Assembly: GCA_030950865.1 (NCBI GenBank)
Contig: JAUZQR010000380.1
Coordinates: forward strand, 1 to 9,242
Direction of reading: 5' to 3'
Length of the DNA: 9,242 bases
Source of the DNA: Mariprofundaceae bacterium
Lineage (GTDB): Bacteria > Pseudomonadota > Zetaproteobacteria > Mariprofundales > Mariprofundaceae
Below are positions 1-6,884 of the stretch, in pieces. The notes under the pieces were generated by a model. The model was not told the DNA's origin, did no database searches, and saw nothing but the letters and a program-made list of their open reading frames with translations. Every line of letters begins with the position of its first letter. Position 1 is the first letter of the stretch. A program made the translations under genes and the position numbers.

Positions 1-1
1 C

Positions 2-979
2 ATCACCATTGATTCATTGGCTGACCCAAAACTCGATGAATTGATTGGCTCACAAGCCGATGAGTTGCGTGCGGACATTGAGTTACTCGAAGGCGCTGCC
101 AATCCCTTTGATTTAGATGAATTTTTGAAAGGTAGCCAAACACCTGTATTTTTTGGTTCTGCTATTAACAACTTCGGTGTACGTGAGCTACTAGATGCCT
201 TTGTTGAATTTGCGCCATCACCTGCCCCACGTGAATCAGAAACCCGCTTGGTCAAACCCGATGAAAAGGATTTTTCTGGTTTTTGTTTTAAGATTCAAGC
301 CAATATGGATCCTGCGCATCGTGACCGCATTGCATTTTTTCGTATTTGCTCAGGTAAATTTAGCAAAGGCATGATGGTTCGCCATCATCGCATCGAAAAA
401 AACATTAAAATCCCCAACGCGACCATTTTTATGGCACAAGATAGGGCTCATGTCGAAGATGCTTATGCGGGTGATATTATTGGTATTCATAACCACGGTA
501 CCATTCGCATTGGTGATACATTCACCAGCAAGGAGCCGTTGAAATTTACAGGTGTGCCAAACTTTGCACCTGAATTATTTCGCCGTATTCGTTTGAATGA
601 CCCCATGAAACGTAAACAACTGCATAAAGGCTTGGTACAGCTCTCTGAAGAAGGCGCTGTGCAAGTATTCAAAACCAATTTGGGTGGTGATTATATTTTG
701 GGTGCTGTCGGTGTCTTACAGTTTGATGTAACCGTTGAGCGTCTAAAATCTGAATACAAGGTTGATGCAGCGTATGTCTCTACTGATTTTCAGGTGGCTC
801 GCTGGGTGACCTGTGAAGATGATAAAAAACTCGCTGAATTTACCCGCGCTTTTGATGCCAATTTGGCAGAAGATGGCGATGGTTTCCTAACCTACCTCGC
901 ACCAAGCATCTGGAAACTCAATTACACCATCGAACAATGGCCAGATGTCACATTCCATAAAACCCGCGAGCAAATCTAA
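2..979 (+). CDS. prfC: Peptide chain release factor 3, C-terminal part (5' end outside window)
   Basis: RF3 is a cytoplasmic translational GTPase that recycles RF1/RF2 from the ribosome after peptide release. The reading frame is open from base 2 to the TAA at 977-979, giving about 325 codons. The E. coli protein is about 530 residues, so roughly the N-terminal 40% (P-loop and switch regions) lies to the left. The fragment begins in the last part of the G domain: the G5-type stretch [10 protein letters not shown] is followed by [12 protein letters not shown]. It continues into the EF-Tu-like domain II ([28 protein letters not shown], given here in part) and the RF3 C-terminal domain ([11 protein letters not shown], then LKSEYKVDA). 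A TTG at position 17 is an internal leucine codon and not the real start. No frameshift is visible. The next gene on the same strand lies 248 bp downstream, so an operon link is doubtful. Confidence 0.95.
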   Translation: MTIDSLADPKLDELIGSQADELRADIELLEGAANPFDLDEFLKGSQTPVFFGSAINNFGVRELLDAFVEFAPSPAPRESETRLVKPDEKDFSGFCFKIQANMDPAHRDRIAFFRICSGKFSKGMMVRHHRIEKNIKIPNATIFMAQDRAHVEDAYAGDIIGIHNHGTIRIGDTFTSKEPLKFTGVPNFAPELFRRIRLNDPMKRKQLHKGLVQLSEEGAVQVFKTNLGGDYILGAVGVLQFDVTVERLKSEYKVDAAYVSTDFQVARWVTCEDDKKLAEFTRAFDANLAEDGDGFLTYLAPSIWKLNYTIEQWPDVTFHKTREQI

Positions 980-1027
980 CCCATGACTACCCCTGTTATA
1001 ACTGCACCGAAGCATTGGCTTATAAAA

Positions 1028-1219
1028 TGGATAAGCGAAGTAACACTCGCCCATTTTTATAAACCAAAGCGCAGGATCGTGCAGGTATATAGGGTCGCTT
1101 TCTTTGCTTCGTTTCTGAAGGTGAATTGTGCCAAAGGCGCAAGAGAGGCTCCTCTGGGGGATTTCGACAAAAGAAATGAAGACAGCTTTGTATATATGGC
1201 AAAAAACTTCGCCTATACA
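1028..1219. repeat. Candidate MITE-like or intergenic repeat with imperfect terminal inverted repeats
   Basis: This stretch fills most of the prfC-yaiI gap. Its ends form an imperfect inverted repeat: TGGATAAGCGAAGT at 1028-1041 against TGTATAGGCGAAGT read on the minus strand at 1219-1206, with 12 of 14 matching. Similarity continues inward with gaps: GCCCATTTTTATAAACCAAAGC on the left resembles GCCATATATACAAAGC from the right end (partly aligned by eye). The inside also holds a short hairpin, AGAGG-CT-CCTCT, near 1142-1153. A separate small dyad, GCTTAT-N7-ATAAGC at 1018-1036, overlaps the left end. No transposase is present and no clear target-site duplication is seen. It could instead be degenerate intergenic DNA with chance symmetry. 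An open frame of 82 codons runs through it but does not look like a known protein. Confidence 0.35.
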
Positions 1220-1227
1220 AAAAAAGT

Positions 1228-1683
1228 ATGAAAATATGGGTCGATGCCGATGCCTGCCCCGTGGTCATCAAAGAAATTCTTTTTCGCGTCGCTGAACGTT
1301 TAAAAATAACTACCTCACTGGTTGCCAACTCCCCTATTCGCATCCCAAAATCAGCCTATATTCATATGTTGCAAGTTGGCAAAGGCTTTGATGTTGCCGA
1401 TGATGAAATTGTACGCTTGCTTGAGGCTGGCGACTTGGTGATTACCAGTGATATTCCACTGGCTGCGGATGTTTTAGAAAAAGGTGCTTATGCATTAAGT
1501 GTGCGTGGTGAAATGTTTTCATCAGGAACCATTAAAGCCAAGCTTAATGTTCGTGATTTTATGGAAACTATGCGTGCCAGTGGTTTACAAACAGGTGGTT
1601 CCCCAGCATTAAATCAAGCTGACCGACAAAGTTTTGCCAATCAATTGGATTGCTTACTAACCAAGCTGCAAAAACAGCGTTAA
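1228..1683 (+). CDS. yaiI: UPF0178 / YaiI family protein (DUF188)
   Basis: The 151-residue protein matches E. coli YaiI along its whole length as I remember it. It opens with [10 protein letters not shown] and [34 protein letters not shown] (about residues 51-71) and [13 protein letters not shown] follow, and the end has [16 protein letters not shown]. The family (DUF188, UPF0178) has a PIN-like fold with conserved acidic residues (DADACP near the start; [11 protein letters not shown] in the middle), suggesting a metal-binding nuclease-like site. Its substrate and role are not established. The ATG at 1228 gives the canonical family N-terminus. There is no obvious Shine-Dalgarno; the preceding bases are A-rich. 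The start overlaps the stop of an unrelated 82-codon frame as ATGA, which may be coincidence. The stop TAA at 1681-1683 overlaps the stop of the convergent methyltransferase gene. Confidence 0.93.
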   Translation: MKIWVDADACPVVIKEILFRVAERLKITTSLVANSPIRIPKSAYIHMLQVGKGFDVADDEIVRLLEAGDLVITSDIPLAADVLEKGAYALSVRGEMFSSGTIKAKLNVRDFMETMRASGLQTGGSPALNQADRQSFANQLDCLLTKLQKQR

Positions 1684-2282
1684 ACTCGTCTCATATACAT
1701 TGAAAAGTCATTTTTGAGATAATCATCCACCAACAACCAATCAGAGCATATTTGCTGGCAATATAATAATATATCTTCAGGTATTTGGCTGTGTAAATCG
1801 TGCGCCTTTAAAAAACGCGCATCAAGCATATTAAACGCCACACCTTTACGGCATAACGTATACATCTGCTTTATGACTGCTTTTGCATAGGTCGAATCAT
1901 CATGCAATTGCTCATTTAGTGCACCTGATAAAATCACCCAATCAAAACTTTTCTCATCAAAGCCCATATCAAACAAGTCACCCAGTAGAAACACTCCATC
2001 AGCATGCCGACTTTTAGCCTGTGCCAATATATCAGGCGATAAATCAATACCCGTATAGTTTAACTGTATATCCTGCGCTACAGCCCAAGACTTAAAATCT
2101 CCAAAACCACAACCCACATCCAACACCGAATCACCATCTTGAATGCCAATATCTGCCAATACTTTAAAACGAATCTCTTGAATATCGCGACCACTCCAAT
2201 ATAGCGCATTGGGGTGATAACCATACCTTGTCAAACTATCACGATGTTTATCAATAATACGCTGACGTTGCTTCTGATCCAC
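1680..2282 (-). CDS. Class I SAM-dependent methyltransferase, substrate unknown
   Basis: This 200-residue protein has a Rossmann-fold methyltransferase core. Motif [12 protein letters not shown], is at about residues 53-63 and binds S-adenosylmethionine. The acidic residue ending strand 2 is in YTGIDLSP (D80). A motif II-like region follows (GDLFDMGF, then [11 protein letters not shown] at about 113-123). The N-terminus, with [21 protein letters not shown], is typical of a small family of unknown substrate. The start is read as GTG at 2282-2280. It lies 4 bp after the cbbO stop, and the only purine-rich stretch nearby (AATAATAGG) abuts it, so translation is probably coupled to cbbO. It is the last gene of the cbbQ-cbbO unit, and its stop overlaps that of yaiI. 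A link to RuBisCO is suggested only by position. The target may be a small molecule or a protein; I cannot tell which. Confidence 0.85.
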   Translation of the reverse strand: MDQKQRQRIIDKHRDSLTRYGYHPNALYWSGRDIQEIRFKVLADIGIQDGDSVLDVGCGFGDFKSWAVAQDIQLNYTGIDLSPDILAQAKSRHADGVFLLGDLFDMGFDEKSFDWVILSGALNEQLHDDSTYAKAVIKQMYTLCRKGVAFNMLDARFLKAHDLHSQIPEDILLYCQQICSDWLLVDDYLKNDFSMYMRRV

Positions 2283-2286
2283 CCTA

Positions 2287-4569
2287 TTATTTGGTCAGTG
2301 ACATGAAAATCTTAGGCAATTGCTCTGGCAATTTATCCACATGATCAATCACCGTATAATGATTACCAAAAATATCTGCCACATACTCATCGGCTTTGGG
2401 ATCAAGGTTGATGCAATAGCTGTAAATGCCTTGCTGTTGTAATTCTTTTACCGCTTGGTGGGTATCATGAATTAACAATTTTTCATCATCGACATCAATA
2501 TCCGCAGGCTCGCCATCTGTAAGCACAAGCATCAACTTCTTATCTGCTTTTTGCGCTTCAAGATAATGCGCTGCATGACGCATAGCAGCACCCATGCGCG
2601 TAGAGTATTGCGCTTCCATTGCCGATAAACGGGCTTTCACAGTATCATCAAAACCCTCACCAAAACCTTTGATATGCGCATAACGCACATTGTGACGTGT
2701 ATCCGAATTAAAGCCGCCAATGGCAAATTTATCGCCCAGTTTATCAATCGTCCAAGCCAATAAAGTCACAGCTTCTTGTGATAATTCAAGAATCGTTTGG
2801 CTACTTCCCGCAGCCCTTTCATTGAGCGATTGTGATAAATCCACCACCAACATCACTGCAATATCACGTCCATCATTTTTATGGCTCATATTGATACGCA
2901 TATCAGGCTGAGAACCACTCTTTAAATCAATCAATGAGCGAATCGCCACATCCAAATCAAGCTCTGAGCCCTCTTCTTGATAGCGAACACGCACTTTCTG
3001 CTGTGGTTTCAACGCATCAAGAATTGCTTTTAAACGCTTGGCAAGTGCTGAATGTTTTTCAAGGATGCGATCCACCACTTGCGTATTACCACTGGGATGC
3101 ACTGCTTCATACACACTCACCCAATCAGGGCGATAGCTTTGAGAATTATAATCCCATTCATGGTAATGACGCGGAGGCAAAGTATCGACATCATCATCAA
3201 TTTTTTGTTCTTCTAGGTGTTCAAAGGTGTCTTCCTCATCATCACCCTGCTCAATATAAATCCACAAATGCCGATTATCATCACGATAATCAACTTCTGT
3301 ATTCTCAAAATATGTATTGGGAGAAGCATCCGTTTGACGGCGTGTACGCGCAATAAACGAGAGTGCAATATCCGCCATATCAGAGCTAGAAGACTCACTC
3401 TCCTGCATAGCTTTAAAAAAGCGAGCCACAAATTCATTAATATCTTTATTCTCAACTTTAAAGTCTGGATCAAGGATAGCCCGCGATAGCAAAGCAAGGC
3501 GCAGATTAATTAATGAAACATTTTCAAGTTGTAAGTCACCCTCGTTGGGAATTGGATGCAAGGCAGAAAAATATTTACGAAGCCCTGGAAATCGTTGCAT
3601 GGCTAGATACTCAACTCGACAGTCTTCAAAAATTTCAACGGCAATACGCTGGAATGGACTCCAGTTATCCACCACCATTTTACTACTCCAACGACGATGC
3701 GCAGCCATATGAGCCAAGGCTGCACGATAACGGTTCACACCGCGAACACCATTCGCATCACCATAAACATCAGGCAAGCGAATACCCATATGGTCATAAT
3801 ATGGCATCGGTTTACGTAATTCATCAAAAGCCAAAGAATACGGCACTAAATAATCTGAATCATTCCACATACTACGTAAATACAGATCCATTTTGTGTTC
3901 ATTATCCACCAACAACGTGCCATGGCGTTCGCGCTGCATGACAGCCATCGAATCAGCAGCTTGCAGGCTGAAGTAATCTTTTTGACGTTCGGGATGTGTA
4001 CTATAATAACGAACACCATAATTAACCCAGTTACGCAGCCCTTCAAGATTTAAAAGGCTAAACAAACGGGGGGCTTGTTTGAGTAAATCTTCCAAACCAG
4101 GGCTTGGAAATGTTGTATGATGCCCATGCACTGACAGGGTTGTTCCCTCAATCATATCTTTAAGTAAATCAAAATAATGAAGTAAAAGTTCGCGGGTTTG
4201 CAATCGACGAGTCACCGCAGTGAGTGTCTGTAAAAATGGAACAATCGCCTTAAAATTGGTATTTTTCGAAAGATAATACGCAAAATCTTTGATTTCAGGT
4301 AAAATTTCTTCACCCGCAATCGAAGCAATCGTTGGCGCTTCTTCCAAATAAACCAACAATGGTTCGGCACCGCGCCCCATTTTCCCTAAGAAGCGGGCAT
4401 TCTCAATATATGCATCGATACCTGCACTAGTAAGCACGCTTTTAGCATCCGCAATGCAGCCATCAAAGACACGATCCGCATCTTTAAACTTACAATTGAG
4501 CTGCTCCCAATAGGCTTGCGCCCTAGCGGAACGCTCTACAATGTCCCCTGTGATAGTGGAATCTGTCAT
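2287..4569 (-). CDS. cbbO: RuBisCO activase subunit CbbO (von Willebrand factor A domain protein)
   Basis: CbbO is the adaptor that docks the CbbQ AAA+ ring onto RuBisCO. The complex uses ATP to remove inhibitory sugar phosphates from the active site. The protein here is 760 residues, normal for CbbO/NorD-like proteins. Residues 1 to about 560 are the family-specific helical region, with an acidic stretch around 440-462 (QGDDEEDTFE, then KIDDDVD). The C-terminal vWA domain runs from about 570 to 760. Its metal-ion-dependent adhesion site is intact: DLSQS at 577-581, a threonine in STRMG (T657) and TDGEP at 684-688. The ATG at 4569-4567 lies 3 bp after the cbbQ stop with no strong ribosome binding site, which implies translational coupling. 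NorD, which pairs with NorQ in nitric oxide reductase clusters, is the alternative name. The cbbM/cbbR neighbourhood favours CbbO. Confidence 0.93.
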   Translation of the reverse strand: MTDSTITGDIVERSARAQAYWEQLNCKFKDADRVFDGCIADAKSVLTSAGIDAYIENARFLGKMGRGAEPLLVYLEEAPTIASIAGEEILPEIKDFAYYLSKNTNFKAIVPFLQTLTAVTRRLQTRELLLHYFDLLKDMIEGTTLSVHGHHTTFPSPGLEDLLKQAPRLFSLLNLEGLRNWVNYGVRYYSTHPERQKDYFSLQAADSMAVMQRERHGTLLVDNEHKMDLYLRSMWNDSDYLVPYSLAFDELRKPMPYYDHMGIRLPDVYGDANGVRGVNRYRAALAHMAAHRRWSSKMVVDNWSPFQRIAVEIFEDCRVEYLAMQRFPGLRKYFSALHPIPNEGDLQLENVSLINLRLALLSRAILDPDFKVENKDINEFVARFFKAMQESESSSSDMADIALSFIARTRRQTDASPNTYFENTEVDYRDDNRHLWIYIEQGDDEEDTFEHLEEQKIDDDVDTLPPRHYHEWDYNSQSYRPDWVSVYEAVHPSGNTQVVDRILEKHSALAKRLKAILDALKPQQKVRVRYQEEGSELDLDVAIRSLIDLKSGSQPDMRINMSHKNDGRDIAVMLVVDLSQSLNERAAGSSQTILELSQEAVTLLAWTIDKLGDKFAIGGFNSDTRHNVRYAHIKGFGEGFDDTVKARLSAMEAQYSTRMGAAMRHAAHYLEAQKADKKLMLVLTDGEPADIDVDDEKLLIHDTHQAVKELQQQGIYSYCINLDPKADEYVADIFGNHYTVIDHVDKLPEQLPKIFMSLTK

Positions 4570-4572
4570 GAC

Positions 4573-5376
4573 TTAAGCAAAAATCGTATCAATCGCGTGG
4601 TCTAATGTTTTACGAATGTCCGCATCATCGGTAATGGGGCGAACCAGTGCCATACGGCAAGCTGCTTTTGGCTCAATACCACCTTTAATCAGTGTTGCAG
4701 CGTAGGTCAGCAAACGTGTTGAAATACCTTCATCCAAGCCATGCCCTTTTAAATTACGTGCGGCAGTACCAATTTTCACCAACTTGCTTGCCAAGTCAGC
4801 CTCAATGCCTGTTTCTTTGGTAACAATCGATGTTTCGGTTGCTTCTGATGGGTAATCAAATTCAAAACCACAAAAACGTTGCTTGGTCGATTGTTTTAAA
4901 TCTTTCATTAGTGATTGATAGCCTGGATTATACGAAATAACCAATTGAAAATCTTCATGTGCCTGAATCAACTCACCTTTTTTATCCAATGGCAATGTGC
5001 GACGATGATCTGTAAGCGGATGAATCACAACCGTGGTATCTTGGCGTGCTTCAACGATTTCATCCAAATAACAAATGGCTCCAATACGCGCTGCTGTGGT
5101 CAAAGGACCATCCAACCAACGTGTGCCATTGGCATCAAGCAAATAACGCCCCACCAAATCCGAAGCCGTCATATCTTCATTACACGCCACAGTAATCAAT
5201 GGTTTACCAAGCTTCCAAGCCATGTATTCAATAAAACGTGATTTACCACAACCCGTTGGACCTTTCACCATCACAGGTAAACGTGCCGCATAAGCTGCTT
5301 CATAAAGCTCAACCTCATCGGATTGCGCCTGATAAAATGGTTCTTCGTTAATATTGTACTGTGCTTGATCGTTCAT
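4573..5376 (-). CDS. cbbQ: RuBisCO activase AAA+ ATPase CbbQ (MoxR family)
   Basis: CbbQ is the hexameric AAA+ motor of the CbbQO RuBisCO activase and acts in the cytoplasm. The protein is 267 residues, the usual CbbQ/NorQ length. Walker A is GPTGCGKS at 39-46. Walker B is ICYLDEI at about 101-107 with the catalytic DE at 105-106. Sensor 1 is in VISYNP (N150), and an arginine-bearing segment GISTRLL lies at about 217-223. The C-terminal part (FDYPSEATE onward) is the CbbQ/NorQ C-terminal region. I chose the ATG at 5376-5374 because it gives the family N-terminus and is preceded 5 nt upstream by AAGGGGA. A longer frame extends to 5586, but it runs through AT-rich control DNA and over the divergent gene. 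The gene heads the cbbQ-cbbO-methyltransferase unit and has its own candidate promoter and CbbR site upstream. Confidence 0.94.
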   Translation of the reverse strand: MNDQAQYNINEEPFYQAQSDEVELYEAAYAARLPVMVKGPTGCGKSRFIEYMAWKLGKPLITVACNEDMTASDLVGRYLLDANGTRWLDGPLTTAARIGAICYLDEIVEARQDTTVVIHPLTDHRRTLPLDKKGELIQAHEDFQLVISYNPGYQSLMKDLKQSTKQRFCGFEFDYPSEATETSIVTKETGIEADLASKLVKIGTAARNLKGHGLDEGISTRLLTYAATLIKGGIEPKAACRMALVRPITDDADIRKTLDHAIDTIFA

Positions 5377-5381
5377 GAAAG

Positions 5382-5388
5382 TCCCCTT
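5382..5388 (-). promoter_or_regulatory. Ribosome binding site of cbbQ
   Basis: The minus-strand sequence AAGGGGA sits 5 nt before the ATG at 5376. It supports this start over the longer open frame that begins at 5586. Confidence 0.75.
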
Positions 5389-5404
5389 GAAAATTGTCTG
5401 ACGA

Positions 5405-5410
5405 ATTATA
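5405..5410 (-). promoter_or_regulatory. Candidate -10 box of the cbbQ promoter
   Basis: The minus strand reads TATAAT, a perfect consensus -10. Transcription would start near 5398, leaving a leader of about 22 nt that contains the ribosome binding site. No good -35 is found 16-18 bp upstream (CATGTT at 5433-5428), as expected for a promoter that needs an activator. The region is very AT-rich, so a TATAAT by chance is possible. The spacing to the dyad at 5455-5469 matches the cbbM promoter exactly, which raises my confidence. Confidence 0.5.
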
Positions 5411-5433
5411 AACGATAAATAAAAAATAACATG

Positions 5434-5459
5434 CTTATAATTTTTATAATAATTATAAG
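5434..5459. repeat. AT-rich perfect inverted repeat, 9-bp arms
   Basis: CTTATAATT at 5434-5442 and AATTATAAG at 5451-5459 are perfect reverse complements separated by 8 bp. The outer parts of both arms are CTTAT/ATAAG, the same half-sites found in the cbbM-cbbR gap. The right arm is shared with the ATAAG-N5-CTTAT dyad at 5455-5469. It is more likely a protein-binding site than a terminator: it has no GC-rich stem and lies between two divergent genes. Confidence 0.6.
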
Positions 5460-5469
5460 ATTTCCTTAT
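5455..5469. promoter_or_regulatory. Candidate CbbR recognition site upstream of cbbQ
   Basis: ATAAG-ATTTC-CTTAT is a perfect 5-bp dyad with a 5-bp spacer and fits the LysR-type T-N11-A rule. The same dyad, with a different spacer sequence, lies between cbbM and cbbR at 8410-8424. Its centre (5462) is 57 bp from the downstream edge of the cbbQ -10 candidate, or about -64 from the predicted start. That is where LysR-type activators usually bind. A further CTTAT half-site at 5434-5438 lies between it and the promoter. Binding by CbbR is inferred, not shown. Confidence 0.55.
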
Positions 5470-5509
5470 ATTACTATACCCTATCATTATAACAGTTACT
5501 CTTGCCGAT

Positions 5510-5878
5510 ATGGCAACGTTACTTTTTAAATTACGCGGTGTTCCCGATGATGAAATTGAGGAAATTCGCGCACTACTCACAGACAATCATATCAATTATT
5601 ACGAAACCACAGCAGGAAGCTGGGGCATATCTATGCCCGCTATATGGCTACACAACAATGAGCAACTTGAACAAAGTAAAACTCTGCTTGCAGACTATCA
5701 AAAAGAGCGCACCAAACATGCGCAACAAACCTACGCAGAGCAATGCCATGAAGGCACACAACGCACCATATTCAGCATCATTCAAGAAGCACCCTTAAAG
5801 TTCTTCCTGTATCTCTTTGGCATTATTTTTGTGCTATATCTAGCCACTATTCCAGTTAGTTTTTTGTTTTCTTCGTAA
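5510..5878 (+). CDS. Small membrane-anchored DUF6164-like protein
   Basis: The 122-residue protein has a soluble N-terminal part (about 1-65) and one predicted membrane helix at about 97-120 (FFLYLFGIIFVLYLATIPVS). The N-terminus, ATLLFKLRGVPDDEIEEIRALL, followed by YYETTAGSWGISMPAIWL, matches the DUF6164 family as I recall it. The fold resembles the small DUF2007-type signalling domain. Function is unknown. A middle segment at about 62-85 is polar and probably helical. The ATG at 5510 gives the family N-terminus. No clear Shine-Dalgarno precedes it, so a short or leaderless transcript is possible; a candidate -10, TATAAC, is at 5488-5493. It is divergent from cbbQ and shares its control region. 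It converges with purC with only 18 bp between stops. The 98-codon frame starting at 5502 overlaps it and is a shadow. Confidence 0.85.
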   Translation: MATLLFKLRGVPDDEIEEIRALLTDNHINYYETTAGSWGISMPAIWLHNNEQLEQSKTLLADYQKERTKHAQQTYAEQCHEGTQRTIFSIIQEAPLKFFLYLFGIIFVLYLATIPVSFLFSS

Positions 5879-5896
5879 ACACAGCAAAAATAAAAC

Positions 5897-6778
5897 TTAG
5901 GAAGTTAAGCGCTTCAATGCTTCGTGGTATTTTTCTGAGGTCTTGTTTTTGATTGCATCTGGTAATTCAGGTCCAGGTGCTTGTTTGTCCCAATCCAATG
6001 TTTCAAGCCAATCACGCACAATTTGTTTGTCAAAACTAGGAGGACTCATACCCTTTTGATACTCGCTCACTGGCCAAAAACGTGATGAATCGGGTGTTAG
6101 CACTTCATCAATAAGACAAAGCGTGCCATTATCATCAAGTCCAAATTCAAACTTGCTATCGGCAATAATAATACCCTTTTCAAGTGCGAAAGCTGCAGCT
6201 TCTTTATACAAAGCAAGGCTCACATCACGCACTTGTTCGGCTAAATCGTTGCCAATAATCTCGCACATTTGTTTAAAATTAATGTTTTCATCATGCTTAC
6301 CCATATCGGCTTTAGTAGATGGTGTAAAAATTGGTTCTGGTAATTGCTCTGCTAATTCCAACCCTGTCGGCAAATCAATACCGCACACAGAGCCTTGTTT
6401 TTGATACTCTTTCCAACCCGAACCAATCAAATAGCCACGTACAATGGCCTCAATTGGTAATGGTTTTAATCGTTTTACAATAATCGCATGTGAGGCAACT
6501 TGCTCACGTTCAGCCCTATCAGGAAGTGCTTCTTCAAGCGCCATCTGAGAAACATGACTCGGCACAATATGAGAGAGTTTACTAAACCAAAAATCAGACA
6601 CAGCATTGAGCACACTGCCCTTACCTGGGATTGGTGTCGGTAGAATGACATCAAAAGCTGACAAACGATCTGTTGTAACAATAAGAATATGCTTATCATC
6701 TACTTCATACATGTCTCGCACCTTGCCTTGATGCAGTAATTTCAAGCTTTTGATATTGGCATTTAACATCGCAACCAT
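5897..6778 (-). CDS. purC: Phosphoribosylaminoimidazole-succinocarboxamide synthase (SAICAR synthetase)
   Basis: PurC joins CAIR and aspartate with ATP to make SAICAR, a middle step of purine synthesis in the cytoplasm. The 293-residue protein is of the longer PurC type (about 290-300 residues, as in yeast-like and many proteobacterial forms). The phosphate-binding loop GKVRDMYEV is at about 18-26 and [13 protein letters not shown] at 35-47. SAICAR signature 1, [15 protein letters not shown], is at 106-120. Signature 2, IADSKFEFG, is at 205-213, followed by [14 protein letters not shown] at 222-235. The ATG at 6778 is preceded 8 nt upstream by AGGGAGA. A second ATG three codons in is possible but less well placed. 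The gene lies downstream of cbbM on the same strand but behind a strong terminator, so it is probably transcribed separately. A purine gene splitting the cbb genes has no obvious functional meaning. Confidence 0.96.
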   Translation of the reverse strand: MVAMLNANIKSLKLLHQGKVRDMYEVDDKHILIVTTDRLSAFDVILPTPIPGKGSVLNAVSDFWFSKLSHIVPSHVSQMALEEALPDRAEREQVASHAIIVKRLKPLPIEAIVRGYLIGSGWKEYQKQGSVCGIDLPTGLELAEQLPEPIFTPSTKADMGKHDENINFKQMCEIIGNDLAEQVRDVSLALYKEAAAFALEKGIIIADSKFEFGLDDNGTLCLIDEVLTPDSSRFWPVSEYQKGMSPPSFDKQIVRDWLETLDWDKQAPGPELPDAIKNKTSEKYHEALKRLTS

Positions 6779-6786
6779 TTCATGTT

Positions 6787-6793
6787 TCTCCCT
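6787..6793 (-). promoter_or_regulatory. Ribosome binding site of purC
   Basis: The minus strand reads AGGGAGA 8 nt before the ATG at 6778, supporting this start over the in-frame ATG three codons later. Confidence 0.7.
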
Positions 6794-6807
6794 ACAATTT
6801 CGAAAAT

Positions 6808-6813
6808 ATTATA
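6808..6813 (-). promoter_or_regulatory. Possible -10 box of a purC promoter
   Basis: The minus strand reads TATAAT about 30 nt upstream of the purC start, between the cbbM terminator and the gene. The matching -35 position falls in the terminator's T-tract (TCTTTT or TTTTTT), a weak match. Read-through from cbbM is the alternative source of purC message. Confidence 0.35.
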
Positions 6814-6828
6814 ATTTTCTAGCTTAAC

Positions 6829-6859
6829 AAAAAAGACCCCCACGAAGTGAGGGCCTTTT
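6829..6859 (-). terminator. Rho-independent terminator of cbbM
   Basis: On the minus strand a 13-bp stem with a 3-nt loop (AAAAGGCCCTCAC, TTC, GTGGGGGTCTTTT) runs straight into a run of Ts. Every stem position pairs in that RNA, two of them as G-U wobbles. Transcribed from the plus strand, the same two positions become A-C mismatches, so the element is built for minus-strand transcription, that is, the end of cbbM 25 bp earlier. It should largely insulate purC from the highly expressed RuBisCO gene. Confidence 0.9.
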
Positions 6860-6884
6860 CAAAGACTTAACTAAAAGTCGAAGC

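Noticed and set aside
983..1231. 82-codon plus-strand open frame between prfC and yaiI
   Set aside because: It has no ribosome binding site, its composition resembles no known protein, it coincides with the inverted-repeat stretch, and an opposing frame covers the same DNA. It was kept only as a remark on the ATGA overlap.
1020..1343. 107-codon minus-strand open frame across the gap and the start of yaiI
   Set aside because: It runs antisense into a clear conserved gene and has no recognisable domain.
2934..3356. 140-codon plus-strand open frame
   Set aside because: It is antisense inside cbbO; the His-rich content reflects the acidic coding strand read backwards.
3513..3941. 142-codon plus-strand open frame
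   Set aside because: It is antisense inside cbbO, rich in His, Tyr and Asn as expected from reverse reading of that gene, and has no protein features.
2287..5376. norQ/norD (nitric oxide reductase accessory) identity for the AAA+ and vWA pair
   Set aside because: NorQ/NorD are close relatives, but no norCB genes are present and cbbM/cbbR are neighbours, so CbbQ/CbbO is the better reading.
5434..5459. Terminator for a gene at this palindrome
   Set aside because: The stem is entirely AT apart from its end pairs, and the flanking genes point away from it.
5377..5586. Possible 70-residue N-terminal extension of CbbQ
   Set aside because: It would cover the AT-rich control region and overlap the divergent gene. 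The shorter start has a good ribosome binding site and the family N-terminus.
5502..5798. 98-codon plus-strand frame overlapping the DUF6164-like gene
   Set aside because: It is out of frame with the conserved protein and lacks family similarity.
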